NCBI RefSeq assembly: GCF_003012775.1
Contig: NZ_PXYG01000001.1
Span: forward strand, 1 to 64,000
DNA: 64,000 nt
DNA from: Zobellella endophytica
GTDB taxonomy: Bacteria > Pseudomonadota > Gammaproteobacteria > Enterobacterales > Aeromonadaceae
Direction of reading: 5' to 3'
Part shown: piece by piece, positions 42,950 through 51,808 of the stretch
Layout of the letters: the number at the start of each line of letters is the position of its first letter
Position numbering within the stretch: position 1 is the stretch's first letter
The notes under the pieces: generated by a model
The model's input: only the letters and a program-made list of their open reading frames with translations
Told to the model about the DNA's origin: nothing
Database searches by the model: none
Program-made: the position numbers and the translations under genes

Positions 42950-43873
42950 ATGAAATTTAAAAAGCTGATTGTTGCCTCCGCCCTGGCCGCCACCCTGCCG
43001 TTCGGCGCCTATGCCGACGAGATCAAGCTCGGCGTGTCCATGGCGCTGTTCGACGACAACTTCCTGACCCTGGTGCGCCAGGCGATGCAGGAGAAAGTCG
43101 CGGAACTGGAAGGGGTTGATGCCCAGTTCGAGGATGCCAAGAACGACGTGGGCCAGCAGCTGCAGCAGGTGGAAAGTTTCGTTAATCAGGGGCTGGATGC
43201 CATCGTGATCAACCCGGTGGATACCCAGGCGGTGGCGCCGATCATCAAGCGCGCCGCCGATGCCGGCATTCCGCTGATCTTCGTCAACCGTCGGCCCGAA
43301 GCCGAACTGCCCGAGGGAATGGCCTTCGTGGGTTCCGACTCCAAGGTGGCCGGGGTGCTGCAGATGGAATATATCGCCGAGCAGCTGGGCGGCAAGGGCA
43401 ACGTGGCCATCCTGATGGGCGCCCTGTCCGACGAAGCCACCCGCGACCGCACCCGCGGGGTGGAGGAAGTGGCCGCCAGGTACCCGGACATCAAGATCAT
43501 CACCAAGGAAACCGCCAAGTGGGGACGCAAGGAAGGCATCGACATCACCAACAACTGGTTGTTGTCCGGCTACGAGATCGACGCCATCGCCTCCAACAAC
43601 GATGAAATGGCCATCGGCGCCATCATGGCCCTGGGCAAGGACCGGCTGGAAAATGTGATCATCGGCGGGGTGGACGCCACTCCCGACGCCCTGGCCTTCG
43701 TGGACAAGGGCATGCTGGACGTGACCGTGTTCCAGGACGCCAAGGGACAGGGGTCGGCGGCCATCGAGACCGCCTACAAGATGGCCAGGGGCGAAGCGGT
43801 GGAGCAAAGCGTAATGATCCCCTACGAGCTGGTCACCCCGGAAAACTACAAGGAATACGTTGGACGTAACTAA
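42950..43873 (+). CDS. Inositol/sugar ABC transporter periplasmic binding protein
   Basis: 307 residues, started at the ATG at 42950 behind AAGGAGTAAG. Signal peptide ends at GAYADE. RbsB/IbpA-like type I fold: VNQGLDAIVINPVDTQAVAPIIKRAADAG, IPLIFVNRRP, NVAILMGALSDEATRDRT, DAIASNNDEMAIGAI. Best fit is the IbpA-type inositol-binding group, supported by iolG next door; ribose or another sugar is possible. A hairpin separates it from the ATPase gene. Confidence 0.88.
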   Translation: MKFKKLIVASALAATLPFGAYADEIKLGVSMALFDDNFLTLVRQAMQEKVAELEGVDAQFEDAKNDVGQQLQQVESFVNQGLDAIVINPVDTQAVAPIIKRAADAGIPLIFVNRRPEAELPEGMAFVGSDSKVAGVLQMEYIAEQLGGKGNVAILMGALSDEATRDRTRGVEEVAARYPDIKIITKETAKWGRKEGIDITNNWLLSGYEIDAIASNNDEMAIGAIMALGKDRLENVIIGGVDATPDALAFVDKGMLDVTVFQDAKGQGSAAIETAYKMARGEAVEQSVMIPYELVTPENYKEYVGRN

Positions 43874-43882
43874 GCCATCAAC

Positions 43883-43906
43883 AGGGGCCCGCGGGGCGGG
43901 CCCCTT
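43883..43906 (+). terminator. Intercistronic hairpin after the binding-protein gene
   Basis: AGGGGCCCGC-GGG-GCGGGCCCCTT between the binding-protein stop and the ATPase ribosome site. There is no T-run. Such stems usually protect the upstream mRNA and make the binding protein more abundant than the membrane subunits. Confidence 0.6.
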
Positions 43907-43928
43907 GATACGTCTTGGAGGTAATCAG

Positions 43929-45413
43929 ATGTACCCATATGTGCTCGAGGCCGAAGGCATCAGCAAAGGCTTCCCCGGTGTCAAGGCACTGGACAACGTC
44001 ACCCTGAAAATACGGCCGGGCAGCGTGCATGCGCTGATGGGCGAAAACGGCGCCGGCAAGTCGACCCTGATGAAATGCCTGATCGGCATCTACACCCCGG
44101 ATACCGGCACCATCAAGGTCAAAGGCAAGGCAATGAACTTCCGCGATACCATGGACGCGCTGCACTCCGGCATTTCCATGATCCACCAGGAGCTGAACCT
44201 GGTGCCGCACATGACGGTGGCGGAAAATATCTGGCTGGGCCGGGAGCCGATGAAAGGGCCCTTCGTCGACCACGACACCCTCTACCGGGAAACCGACAAG
44301 CTGCTCAGGCAGCTCAGCATCAAGGTCAAACCCGATGAACTGGTGGGCGAGCTGAGCATCGGCACCCAGCAGATGATCGAAATCGCCAAGGCGGTGTCTT
44401 ACGACGCGGACGTGGTGATCATGGACGAGCCCACCTCGGCGCTGACCGAAGGCGAGGTGTTCCACCTGTTCCGCATCATCAACGATCTCAAGGAGCAGGG
44501 TAAGTCCGTCGTCTACATCAGCCACAAGATGGACGAGATTTTCGAAATTACCGACGAGATCAGCATTTTCCGGGACGGCGCCTACGTCGGCTCGGACAAG
44601 ACCGAACACTTCGACCGCCAGAGCCTGATCACCAAGATGGTGGGCCGCGAGCTGACCCAGATGTTCCCCAAGTTCAACGACAACATCGGGGAAGAGGTGC
44701 TGGCGGTGAACAACCTCTGTCGCGCCGGCAAATTCCACGATGTCAGCTTCTCCCTCAAGCGCGGCGAGATCCTGGGGGTGGCCGGCCTGGTCGGCGCCGG
44801 GCGCAGCGAAGTGATGGAAAGCCTGTTTGGGGTATACCCGGCCGACAGCGGCACCATAGTGCTCGAAGGGCAGGAGGTGCAGATCCATTCCCCCGCCCAG
44901 GCCATCGACCTGGGGCTGGCCTTCCTCACCGAGGACCGCAAAAAATCCGGCCTGTTCCTGGTGCTGTCGGTGCTGGAAAACATGAGCATCGTCAAGATGC
45001 CCCAGTACATCGACAAGAAAGGCTTCGTCAAGCATTCCGACATGGCCAGGGACTGCCTGGAGCAGATCCAGAGACTCAATATCAAGACCCCGACCATGGA
45101 TCAGATCATCAACAACCTGAGCGGCGGCAACCAGCAGAAGGTGCTGATCGCCCGCTGGCTGCTGGCCCAGCCCAAGCTGCTGATCCTGGACGAGCCGACC
45201 CGGGGCATCGACGTCGGCGCCAAGGCGGAAATCTACAAGCTGATCAGCGAGCTCGCCAACCGGGGCGTGGCCATCATCATGGTGTCGTCGGAGCTGCCGG
45301 AAATCCTGGGCATGAGCGACCGGGTGATGGTAATGCACGAGGGGCATATCACCGGCATTCTGGATAAAGTGGACGCCACTCAGGAAAAAATCCTCGAGCT
45401 GGCCTCGGAATAA
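43929..45413 (+). CDS. Inositol/sugar ABC transporter ATPase (double cassette)
   Basis: 494 residues, started at the ATG at 43929 behind TTGGAGG. Two fused cassettes as in RbsA/MglA: first with GENGAGKSTLM, LSIGTQQMIEIAKAVS and VVIMDEPTSAL; second with AGLVGAGRSEVMESLFG, LSGGNQQKVLIARWL and LLILDEPTRGIDVGAK. The degenerate second Walker A is normal for the family. It powers the importer with the flanking genes. Confidence 0.93.
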   Translation: MYPYVLEAEGISKGFPGVKALDNVTLKIRPGSVHALMGENGAGKSTLMKCLIGIYTPDTGTIKVKGKAMNFRDTMDALHSGISMIHQELNLVPHMTVAENIWLGREPMKGPFVDHDTLYRETDKLLRQLSIKVKPDELVGELSIGTQQMIEIAKAVSYDADVVIMDEPTSALTEGEVFHLFRIINDLKEQGKSVVYISHKMDEIFEITDEISIFRDGAYVGSDKTEHFDRQSLITKMVGRELTQMFPKFNDNIGEEVLAVNNLCRAGKFHDVSFSLKRGEILGVAGLVGAGRSEVMESLFGVYPADSGTIVLEGQEVQIHSPAQAIDLGLAFLTEDRKKSGLFLVLSVLENMSIVKMPQYIDKKGFVKHSDMARDCLEQIQRLNIKTPTMDQIINNLSGGNQQKVLIARWLLAQPKLLILDEPTRGIDVGAKAEIYKLISELANRGVAIIMVSSELPEILGMSDRVMVMHEGHITGILDKVDATQEKILELASE

Positions 45414-45434
45414 GCGGTTAAAAGGACTTGGATT

Positions 45435-46475
45435 ATGGAAAACGTAAAGATGAACAAAGACGTGGCGGCGACCGCTGCTAACCAGGCCAGCACCTGGGAC
45501 AACCTCAAGAAGAAAATGCCCAAGGACATGGGCATCTTCCTGGTGATGATCGGTATCGCCCTGGTGTTCGAAGTGTTGGGCTGGGTGTTCCGCGGCCAGT
45601 CCTTCCTGATGAACCCGGGCCGACTGGTGCTGATCGTGCTGCAGGTGGCGATCATCGGTATCATCGCGGTGGGGGTGACCCAGGTCATCATCACCACCGG
45701 CATCGACCTGTCTTCCGGCTCGCTGGTGGCGCTGACGGCGGTGGTGGCGGCCAGCCTGGCGCAGACCGCCGACAGCATCTCCCCCATGTATCCGGCCCTG
45801 CTCGACCTGCCGGCCATCGTGCCGATACTGGCGGGCATCGGGGTGGGGTTGCTGTGCGGCGTGCTCAACGGCTGGCTGATCACCAAGACCGGCATTCCGC
45901 CCTTTATCGCCACCCTCGGCATGATGGTGTCGGCCCGCGGCCTGGCCCAGTTCTATACCCAGGGCAACCCGATCAGCTTCCTGTCCGACGGCTTTACCTC
46001 CATTGGCCAGGGCTCGGTGCCGGTGGTGATCTTCCTGGTGGTGGCGGTGATCTTCCATATCGCCCTCAAGCACACCCGCTACGGCAAATACGTGTACGCC
46101 ATCGGCGGCAACATGACCTCGGCCCGGGTATCCGGCATCAACGTCGATAAATATCTGATCATCGTGTACTCCATCGCCGGGGCGCTGTCCGGCCTGGCGG
46201 GCATCGTGATGGCGGCGCGGGTGAGCAGCGGCCAGTCCAGCATGGGCCTGGCCTACGAGCTGGACGCCATCGCCGCGGCGGTGATCGGCGGCACCAGCCT
46301 GATGGGCGGGGTGGGGCGCATCACCGGCTGCGTGATCGGCGCCATCATCCTCGGGCTGATGAAGAGCGGCTTCACCTTTATCGGGGTGGATACCTATGTG
46401 CAGGACATCATCAAGGGCGCCATCATCGTCGGGGCCGTGGTGATCGACATGCGTCGCAACAGAGTCAAACGCTGA
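45435..46475 (+). CDS. Inositol/sugar ABC transporter permease
   Basis: 346 residues, RbsC/IatP-like, with about ten hydrophobic segments. Signature VTQVIITTGIDLSSGSLVALTAVV and NGWLITKTGIPPFIATLGMM, plus the C-terminal VIGGTSLMGGVGRITGCVIGAIILG. The N-terminal ~30 residues are hydrophilic and cytoplasmic. Third gene of the importer operon. Confidence 0.93.
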   Translation: MENVKMNKDVAATAANQASTWDNLKKKMPKDMGIFLVMIGIALVFEVLGWVFRGQSFLMNPGRLVLIVLQVAIIGIIAVGVTQVIITTGIDLSSGSLVALTAVVAASLAQTADSISPMYPALLDLPAIVPILAGIGVGLLCGVLNGWLITKTGIPPFIATLGMMVSARGLAQFYTQGNPISFLSDGFTSIGQGSVPVVIFLVVAVIFHIALKHTRYGKYVYAIGGNMTSARVSGINVDKYLIIVYSIAGALSGLAGIVMAARVSSGQSSMGLAYELDAIAAAVIGGTSLMGGVGRITGCVIGAIILGLMKSGFTFIGVDTYVQDIIKGAIIVGAVVIDMRRNRVKR

Positions 46476-46524
46476 TTCAATAGCTGTTCGTAGGGCAGCT
46501 CAGCGGAGGCACGACATCATTCAG

Positions 46525-46556
46525 GCCACGCCGGATAAGCAGCATGCTCGGCGTGG
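46525..46556 (+). terminator. Hairpin after the importer operon
   Basis: CCACGCCG ... CGGCGTGG with a loop of 15 nt, about 50 nt past the permease stop. Only weak T content follows. It would part the importer from the atypical dehydrogenase gene downstream. Confidence 0.5.
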
Positions 46557-46584
46557 TCTGAAACGTTCCTGGAGATAGTAAATA

Positions 46585-47610
46585 ATGCGCTTTGGAGTCG
46601 TTGGATACGGTACTGGCGGGCAGCATTTTCATACCCCCTTCATTAAAGCCGCAAGGAATTGTGAACTGGTGGGCATTGTTGCGCGTGCGCCCTCGACCAT
46701 TGCAAAGGTGAAGGCCGACTGGCCCGAGGTCAGCATCTTCCCGAGTCTCACCGCGATGATTGAGGCCGGGGTGTGCGACGCGGTCACCATCACCACGCCC
46801 CCCGCAACGCGCCGCGAACTCGTACTTGAAGCCATTGAGGCGGGATTGCATGTGATTGCCGACAAGCCCTTCGCGCCCGACGCCAAAGGTGGCCGCGAGC
46901 TTGGCGACGCGGCCAGGGCCAAGGGCGTCACGCTTGGCGTCTATCAAAACCGCCGCTTCGACTCCGACCTGCAAACGCTGCGCAAGCTCATCCTGGATGG
47001 CAGGCTCGGGGATATAAGGCGTATTGAGTCGCGTATGGATCAAGACAGCCCGGAGACCCTGGAAGCGGGGCCAATGGGTGGCCTGCTGCGTGATCTTGGC
47101 AGCCATGTCGTCGATCAGATGCTGTACCTGCTTGGCCCGGTGACGTCGGTCGATGCGCAGATGGACGTCGTGGAACTCGCCGAAGGGGAAACCGATGTGA
47201 GCTTCACCATCACGTTGCGCCATGAAAACGGCGCGCACAGTCACCTGTCGGCAAGCAAGTCGAACCATATCGATTGCCGTGAGCTTCGCGCCTATGGCTC
47301 GCTTGGCAGCTATGTGGCGTCGAGCGTGGACGTCCAGGCACAGGACATCTTTGCGGGCAAGCGGCCCGCGGATAATCCCGAGACCTGGGGTTTCGAACCC
47401 GAGAGCAACTGGGGTACGCTTTATCGCGCACAAGGCGCGGTGCGTGTTGCCGCGGAGCAGGGGCGCTATCACTATTACTACGAGGCCTTTGCGGAGGCCG
47501 TTCGTACGGGCAATCTGCCCCCCGTCACCGCTGAAGCAGGTGCGGCGACCCTGGCCATTTTGGATGCCGCGCGCCAGAGTGCAAAAGAGGGGCGTTCCAT
47601 CAGCCTCTAA
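46585..47610 (+). CDS. scyllo-Inositol dehydrogenase (NADP+)-like Gfo/Idh protein
   Basis: 341 residues. Resembles IolW/YdgJ: VVGYGTGGQHFHTPFI, KVKADWP, VIADKPFAPDAKG (catalytic Lys), VYQNRRFDSDLQTLRKLI and LRDLGSHVVDQMLYLLG (Asp/His). IolW reduces 2-keto-inositol to scyllo-inositol with NADPH or runs in reverse. Start follows CTGGAGATAG. Codon choice differs from neighbours (more GCG, GCA, CTT, GTT, CGT; fewer GCC, CTG), and the gene lies between a hairpin and a repeat, so recent transfer is likely. Confidence 0.8.
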   Translation: MRFGVVGYGTGGQHFHTPFIKAARNCELVGIVARAPSTIAKVKADWPEVSIFPSLTAMIEAGVCDAVTITTPPATRRELVLEAIEAGLHVIADKPFAPDAKGGRELGDAARAKGVTLGVYQNRRFDSDLQTLRKLILDGRLGDIRRIESRMDQDSPETLEAGPMGGLLRDLGSHVVDQMLYLLGPVTSVDAQMDVVELAEGETDVSFTITLRHENGAHSHLSASKSNHIDCRELRAYGSLGSYVASSVDVQAQDIFAGKRPADNPETWGFEPESNWGTLYRAQGAVRVAAEQGRYHYYYEAFAEAVRTGNLPPVTAEAGAATLAILDAARQSAKEGRSISL

Positions 47611-47688
47611 TAATGAAATGACACCGTTACAGGCTCGGACTGCTGACAACGCTTCGTATTTCTCCGTAGCCACTCCGGTGTTTTTCCC

Positions 47689-47756
47689 TGTCACTCCCAC
47701 GGAGGCGGGAGTCCGGTGCACCATTTCATGGATCTCCGCCTGTGCGGAGATGACGG
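47689..47756 (+). repeat. Double-palindrome repeat, full copy
   Basis: 68 bp: TGTCACTCCCACGGAGGCGGG ... CATTTCATGGAT ... CTCCGCCTGTGCGGAGATGACGG. Same size and order as the 39265 copy but more diverged in the first palindrome. It lies in a 508-bp gap without genes. Confidence 0.8.
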
Positions 47757-47808
47757 CCGTTGAACAGCGGTGATATCAGTCGGTTAAAGGTTGCGATTTG
47801 CCCTTTTT

Positions 47809-47842
47809 CAGGCAGGCGGCTTCGGCCCCTGCCTGTTTTTTT
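47809..47842 (+). terminator. Intrinsic terminator after the IolW-like gene
   Basis: CAGGCAGG-CGGCTTCGGCC-CCTGCCTG followed by TTTTTTT. It is 200 nt past the stop and past the repeat, so the repeat would be transcribed. Confidence 0.85.
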
Positions 47843-47988
47843 ATGCGCGCGGCCCGGGCGGAAAATGAAATAAATCACGGGTATCGGGCCCGGGTGTTTC
47901 ATCCTCCGATGGCTCCCTGGAAGGGAAAAGTGGGAGCCGGATCAAACAAAAATTCACAATGACGGCACAAATACCGATCCAGATCATA

Positions 47989-48001
47989 GAATTTTTGTTT
48001 C
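47989..48001. promoter_or_regulatory. Candidate operator D upstream of the symporter
   Basis: GAATTTTTGTTTC, a looser relative of operators A-C, 118 nt before the symporter start. TTGATCATAATGAATTATTC follows (48006-48025) and may hold the -10. Confidence 0.35.
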
Positions 48002-48118
48002 AAAATTGATCATAATGAATTATTCGTTTAGATTCGTTATTGAGATGGATTGATAACAACAACGCTACGTTATTTTTACGCAGGCCCATGGCCAGGCAGC
48101 TATTCAGACGGAGGCATC

Positions 48119-49591
48119 ATGACGCCGCAAGGAAGATACAACATCAAGTACGTACTGCTGATCTGTGCAGTATCCGCATTGGGAGGCCTGTTGTTCGGCT
48201 ACGACACGGCGGTGATTTCCGGCGCCATCGGCCCCATCAAGAGCTATTTCGGACTGGACGCCGCCGGTGTGGGCTGGGCGGTCTCCAACGTGGCCATCGG
48301 CTGCATCGTCGGCGCCTTTGCCGCCGGTGCCATCGCTGGCAAGCTGGGTCGCAAGAAGGCGCTGGTGCTGGCGGCGCTGCTGTTTACCGTTTCCGCCCTG
48401 GGCTCCGCCCTGGTGGATACCTTCTCCTGGTTTATCGTCTACCGCCTGATCGGCGGGGTGGCGGTGGGCCTGGCCTCGGCGGTGTCGCCCATGTACATGT
48501 CGGAAGTCTCGCCCAAGGACATGCGCGGCCGGGCGATCGGCATGCAGAACTTCGCCATCGTGTTCGGCCAGGTGGCGATTTTTACCATCAATTACCTGAT
48601 CGCCAAAGGGGCGAGCGAAGCCTGGCTGGTGGACATGGGCTGGCGGGTGATGCTGGGCTCGGAAGTGATCCCCTGCCTGCTGTTCTGCCTGGTAGTGATG
48701 TTCATCCCCGAATCGCCCCGCTGGAACGTGATAAAGGGCAACGACGCCGCGGCCCTGGCCACCCTGCGCAAGATCTACAACGGTCCCTACCCGGAAAAAG
48801 TGCTCAGGGAGATCAAGGACTCGCTCAAGCAGCGCCAACTGGAGCAGCAGCAAAAGCGCAAGATCGACTACCGCAACGACAAGGCGTTCTGGTTTATCGC
48901 CTTCGTGGGTTGCATGATCGCCGTCCTCCAGCAGACCACCGGCGTCAACGTGATGATGTATTTCGCCCCCGTGGTGCTGGAGCAGGCCACCGGCAACAAC
49001 GAGGCCGCCCTGTTTATGACCATCTGGATCGGGGTGGTGCAACTGGTCGGGACTTCCATCGGCGCCTTTCTGATGGACAGGGTCGGGCGGGTGCCGCTGC
49101 TGCGCATCGGCGCCATCGGCTCGACCGCCGGCTTGCTGGTGACCTCCTACTTCCTCTACCACGCGGCGGGCCTTGCCGGGGCCGAAGCGGTGCGCAACGG
49201 CTATTTCATCCTCTCCGGCATGTTGCTGTTCATGCTGTTCTTCGCCTTCTCCTGGGCGGTGGGCGCCTGGGTGGTGGTGTCCGAAATCTTCCCCAACCGG
49301 ATGCGTTCCGAGGGCATGTCGCTGGCGATAGCCGCCATGTGGGTGAGCAACTTCATTATCGGCCTTGGCTTCCCGCTGATGAACGACAACGCCTTCCTGC
49401 TCGAGCACTTTAACGGCGCCTTCCCCATGTGGCTGTTCGCCGGTTGCTGCGTGCTGTCCTACTTCTTTGTCACCCGTTTCCTGCCCGAGACCAAGGGCGT
49501 GACCCTGGAACAGATGGAAGAAACCATGTTGGCCAGGACCAAGCTGGAGGCCAAGGAGGTACCGGTCGAGATGGCCCGGGCCAACGGCTGA
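48119..49591 (+). CDS. MFS sugar/inositol proton symporter (sugar porter family)
   Basis: 490 residues, started at the ATG at 48119 behind CGGAGG. Twelve hydrophobic segments. Sugar-porter motifs: LFGYDTAVISGAIG (TM1), AGKLGRKKAL, IYRLIGG-type at FIVYRLIGGVAVG, FIPESPRWN, QQTTGVNVMMYFAP and FLPETKGVTLEQ at the C-terminus. Related to XylE/IolT. Adjacent inositol genes favour inositol or a derivative; xylose or another sugar is possible. Confidence 0.9.
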   Translation: MTPQGRYNIKYVLLICAVSALGGLLFGYDTAVISGAIGPIKSYFGLDAAGVGWAVSNVAIGCIVGAFAAGAIAGKLGRKKALVLAALLFTVSALGSALVDTFSWFIVYRLIGGVAVGLASAVSPMYMSEVSPKDMRGRAIGMQNFAIVFGQVAIFTINYLIAKGASEAWLVDMGWRVMLGSEVIPCLLFCLVVMFIPESPRWNVIKGNDAAALATLRKIYNGPYPEKVLREIKDSLKQRQLEQQQKRKIDYRNDKAFWFIAFVGCMIAVLQQTTGVNVMMYFAPVVLEQATGNNEAALFMTIWIGVVQLVGTSIGAFLMDRVGRVPLLRIGAIGSTAGLLVTSYFLYHAAGLAGAEAVRNGYFILSGMLLFMLFFAFSWAVGAWVVVSEIFPNRMRSEGMSLAIAAMWVSNFIIGLGFPLMNDNAFLLEHFNGAFPMWLFAGCCVLSYFFVTRFLPETKGVTLEQMEETMLARTKLEAKEVPVEMARANG

Positions 49592-49620
49592 AGAGTTACT
49601 AAGGTGGGGATGGCGACCCT

Positions 49621-49850
49621 GTGGGGTCTGCCGTAGGGTCCGTTTCAACGGACCTTCCTGCCATCGGCGCCGGGATTTGGTCGACTGAAGTCGACCCTGT
49701 GGGGGGCCGTAGGGTCCGTTTCAACGGACCTTCCTGCCATCGGCGCCGGGGTTTGGTCGACTGAAGTCGACCCTACGGGGGGGCCGTAGGGTCCGTTTCA
49801 ATGGACCTTCCTGCCATCGGCACCGGGGTTTGGTCGACTGAAGTCGACCC
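49621..49850. repeat. REP/BIME array, three units of 76-77 bp
   Basis: Each unit has GTAG followed by the palindrome GGTCCGTTTCAACGGACC, a spacer CTTCCTGCCATCGGCGCCGG, and an inverted palindrome GGTCGACTGAAGTCGACC (then CTAC in one unit). Units start near 49633, 49709 and 49786. GTAG plus hairpin in opposed pairs is the hallmark of REP/BIME elements. The symporter ends 30 bp before. Confidence 0.85.
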
Positions 49851-49872
49851 TTGAAGCTTTGTCTGTAGTTTG

Positions 49873-49898
49873 AAACCGGCCCCTGGGCCGGTTTTTTT
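49873..49898 (+). terminator. Intrinsic terminator after the REP array
   Basis: AAACCGGCCC-CT-GGGCCGGTT followed by TTTTT. It ends 9 nt before the TauE start and so encloses that gene's ribosome site region. Confidence 0.85.
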
Positions 49899-49906
49899 GA
49901 GGGACC

Positions 49907-50659
49907 ATGATGATCACCGATCCCTATTTCTACCTGGTCGCCGTGCCCGCCGTGCTGATCTACGGCATCGCCAAGGGCGGCCTGGGCGGTGCCCTGGGGG
50001 TGGTGGCGGTGCCCCTGATCAGCCTGACCACCCATCCTTCCACCGCCGCCGCCGTGCTGCTGCCGCTGCTGTGCCTGATGGACCTGTTCGCCGTGGCTTG
50101 GCACCACCGCCATGTGTGCTGGCGCCAGATCCGCCAGATCATCCCTGGCGCCCTGCTGGGGGTGGCGCTGGCGGGGCTGCTGATGGCCCGGGCACCGGCC
50201 TGGCTGCTCACCGGCTTCGTCGGTATTGCCTCCATCCTGTTCTGCCTGCACCACTGGTTCAGCCCGCCGGTGCCGGCCCGGGCCGGCGGCCTGGGGCAGG
50301 GCACCCTGTGGGGCACTCTCACCGGCCTGTTCAGCACCACCATCCACGCCGGCGGGGCGCCGGCCAGCATGTACCTGTTGCCCCAGCAACTGGAGAAACG
50401 GCTGCTGATCGGCACCATGGCGGTGCTGTTCGCGCTGGTCAACCTGATGAAGCTGGTGCCCTATGCCCTGCTGGGCCAGCTCAACCCCGGCAACCTGCAA
50501 ACCTCGCTGATGCTGGTGCCGCTGGTGCCGGTCGGGGTTTGGCTCGGGGTCTGGCTGGTCCGGACCGCCAGCCAGCAACTGATCTACCGGTTGTGCTACG
50601 GGCTGCTGTTCCTCTCCGGCCTGCATTTCCTGCAACTGAGCCTCCGGGCCTGGTGGTGA
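49907..50659 (+). CDS. TauE/SafE (TSUP) family membrane exporter
   Basis: 250 residues with seven or eight hydrophobic segments. TSUP features: YGIAKGGLGGALGVVAVPLISL near the N-terminus and the repeat-related GLFSTTIHAGGAPASMYLL mid-protein. The family exports organic anions, sulfite or sulfoacetate. Its place between the symporter and the SDR/dioxygenase locus hints at export of an acidic intermediate or by-product, but there is no direct evidence. Convergent with, and abutting, the LacI gene. Confidence 0.85.
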   Translation: MMITDPYFYLVAVPAVLIYGIAKGGLGGALGVVAVPLISLTTHPSTAAAVLLPLLCLMDLFAVAWHHRHVCWRQIRQIIPGALLGVALAGLLMARAPAWLLTGFVGIASILFCLHHWFSPPVPARAGGLGQGTLWGTLTGLFSTTIHAGGAPASMYLLPQQLEKRLLIGTMAVLFALVNLMKLVPYALLGQLNPGNLQTSLMLVPLVPVGVWLGVWLVRTASQQLIYRLCYGLLFLSGLHFLQLSLRAWW

Positions 50660-51694
50660 TCAGCCCGCCATGTTGAAGGGGGTGACTACCAGCACCCGGG
50701 AAAAGTCCGGCGGGGCGGCACCGGCCGGCAGGAAGCCATGGAAGCGCAGCAGTTGCATAAAGGCCCGGCGGGCGTCCTGCTGCAGGTCGTGGTCGATGAG
50801 CGCGGCGATGCGCCCCTCCGCCAGCAGATGGCGGTTTTCCCGGTCCAGATCGTGCCCGATCAGCACCTCGAGCGGACGGCCCCGGGCGGCGAAGGCATCG
50901 ACGATGGCCCTGTTGCCGCCGCCCACGCTGTAGACGGCGGTCAGATCGGGGTGGCGGTCCAGGCAGTCGGTCATCAGCCCCAGGGTCTTGTTGTATATCC
51001 CCAGTCCGCCGCTCAGCTCCACCACTTCGAGGTGCGGCGCCAGCTCCCTGAGCCACTGGCGAAAACCGCTCTCCCGCTCTTCCTCGCCGCGAAAACCCTG
51101 GCTGCTCAGCACCACCGCCACCCGGGCGGGGGTGGGCGGCAGCCAGCGGCGCATCAGGTAGGCGGCGGTGCGCCCGGCGCTGCGGTTGTCCATGCCGATG
51201 TAGCCGATGCGCCGGCTGGCGGGCAGATCGGTGACCAGGGTGACCACCGGGATGCCCGCCTCGGACAGCCGGTTGACCGCCTCGTTGACCGGCGGCTCGT
51301 CCGGCGCCTTCAGGATCACCCCCTGGCTGCCCTGCTCGAGGCTGCGTTGCAGCAATTTGACCAGTTCGGTAACGCCGATGTCTTCGAACAGGTGAAAGCG
51401 GGGGCTGATCCGGTAGGGGGCCAGGCTGCCCACCTGGCCGGTCATGGCCTCCGCCACCGCCCCGCTGAACCGCTCCGGCGCCTGCATGACAACATCGAAA
51501 TACAGGGTGCGGCCGGCGGCCAGCGCCGCCCGTTGCTGGCTGTCCAGCTCGCGGATGGCCTGCTCCACCCGTTTGAGGGTCTGGTAGTGCACCTGGCCGC
51601 GGCGATGCAGCACCCGGTCCACCGTGGCCTTGCTGACCCCGGCCTGGGCCGCGATCTGTTTGATGGAGAATTTCTTGCGGTCGAGTTCGTTCAT
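50660..51694 (-). CDS. LacI-family transcriptional regulator
   Basis: 344 residues. HTH FSIKQIAAQAGVSKATVDRVLHRRGQVH and a sugar-binding-type effector domain (QGVILKAPDEPPV, IPVVTLVTDLPASRRIGYIGMDNRSAGRTAAYLM). Paralogous to the regulator at 41545 (TVDRVL, VTLVT.LP). Divergent from the SDR/dioxygenase operon, which it probably controls. The intergenic TTGAAATTAAC ... AACGAAAT (51754-51776) is a possible operator. Confidence 0.9.
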   Translation of the reverse strand: MNELDRKKFSIKQIAAQAGVSKATVDRVLHRRGQVHYQTLKRVEQAIRELDSQQRAALAAGRTLYFDVVMQAPERFSGAVAEAMTGQVGSLAPYRISPRFHLFEDIGVTELVKLLQRSLEQGSQGVILKAPDEPPVNEAVNRLSEAGIPVVTLVTDLPASRRIGYIGMDNRSAGRTAAYLMRRWLPPTPARVAVVLSSQGFRGEEERESGFRQWLRELAPHLEVVELSGGLGIYNKTLGLMTDCLDRHPDLTAVYSVGGGNRAIVDAFAARGRPLEVLIGHDLDRENRHLLAEGRIAALIDHDLQQDARRAFMQLLRFHGFLPAGAAPPDFSRVLVVTPFNMAG

Positions 51695-51808
51695 GAGGCG
51701 TTTTTGAGGCGTTGCCGAGGTCTTGTTGCCGAAGTGTAAATGCTACTATCGATTTGAAATTAACAAAAACGAAATATCTATTTTATCTGAGCATTACCGG
51801 AGGGACAG

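Noticed and set aside
43878-46073. 731-codon minus-strand frame opposite the ABC importer genes
   Set aside because: Antisense shadow; the plus-strand genes have full motif sets.
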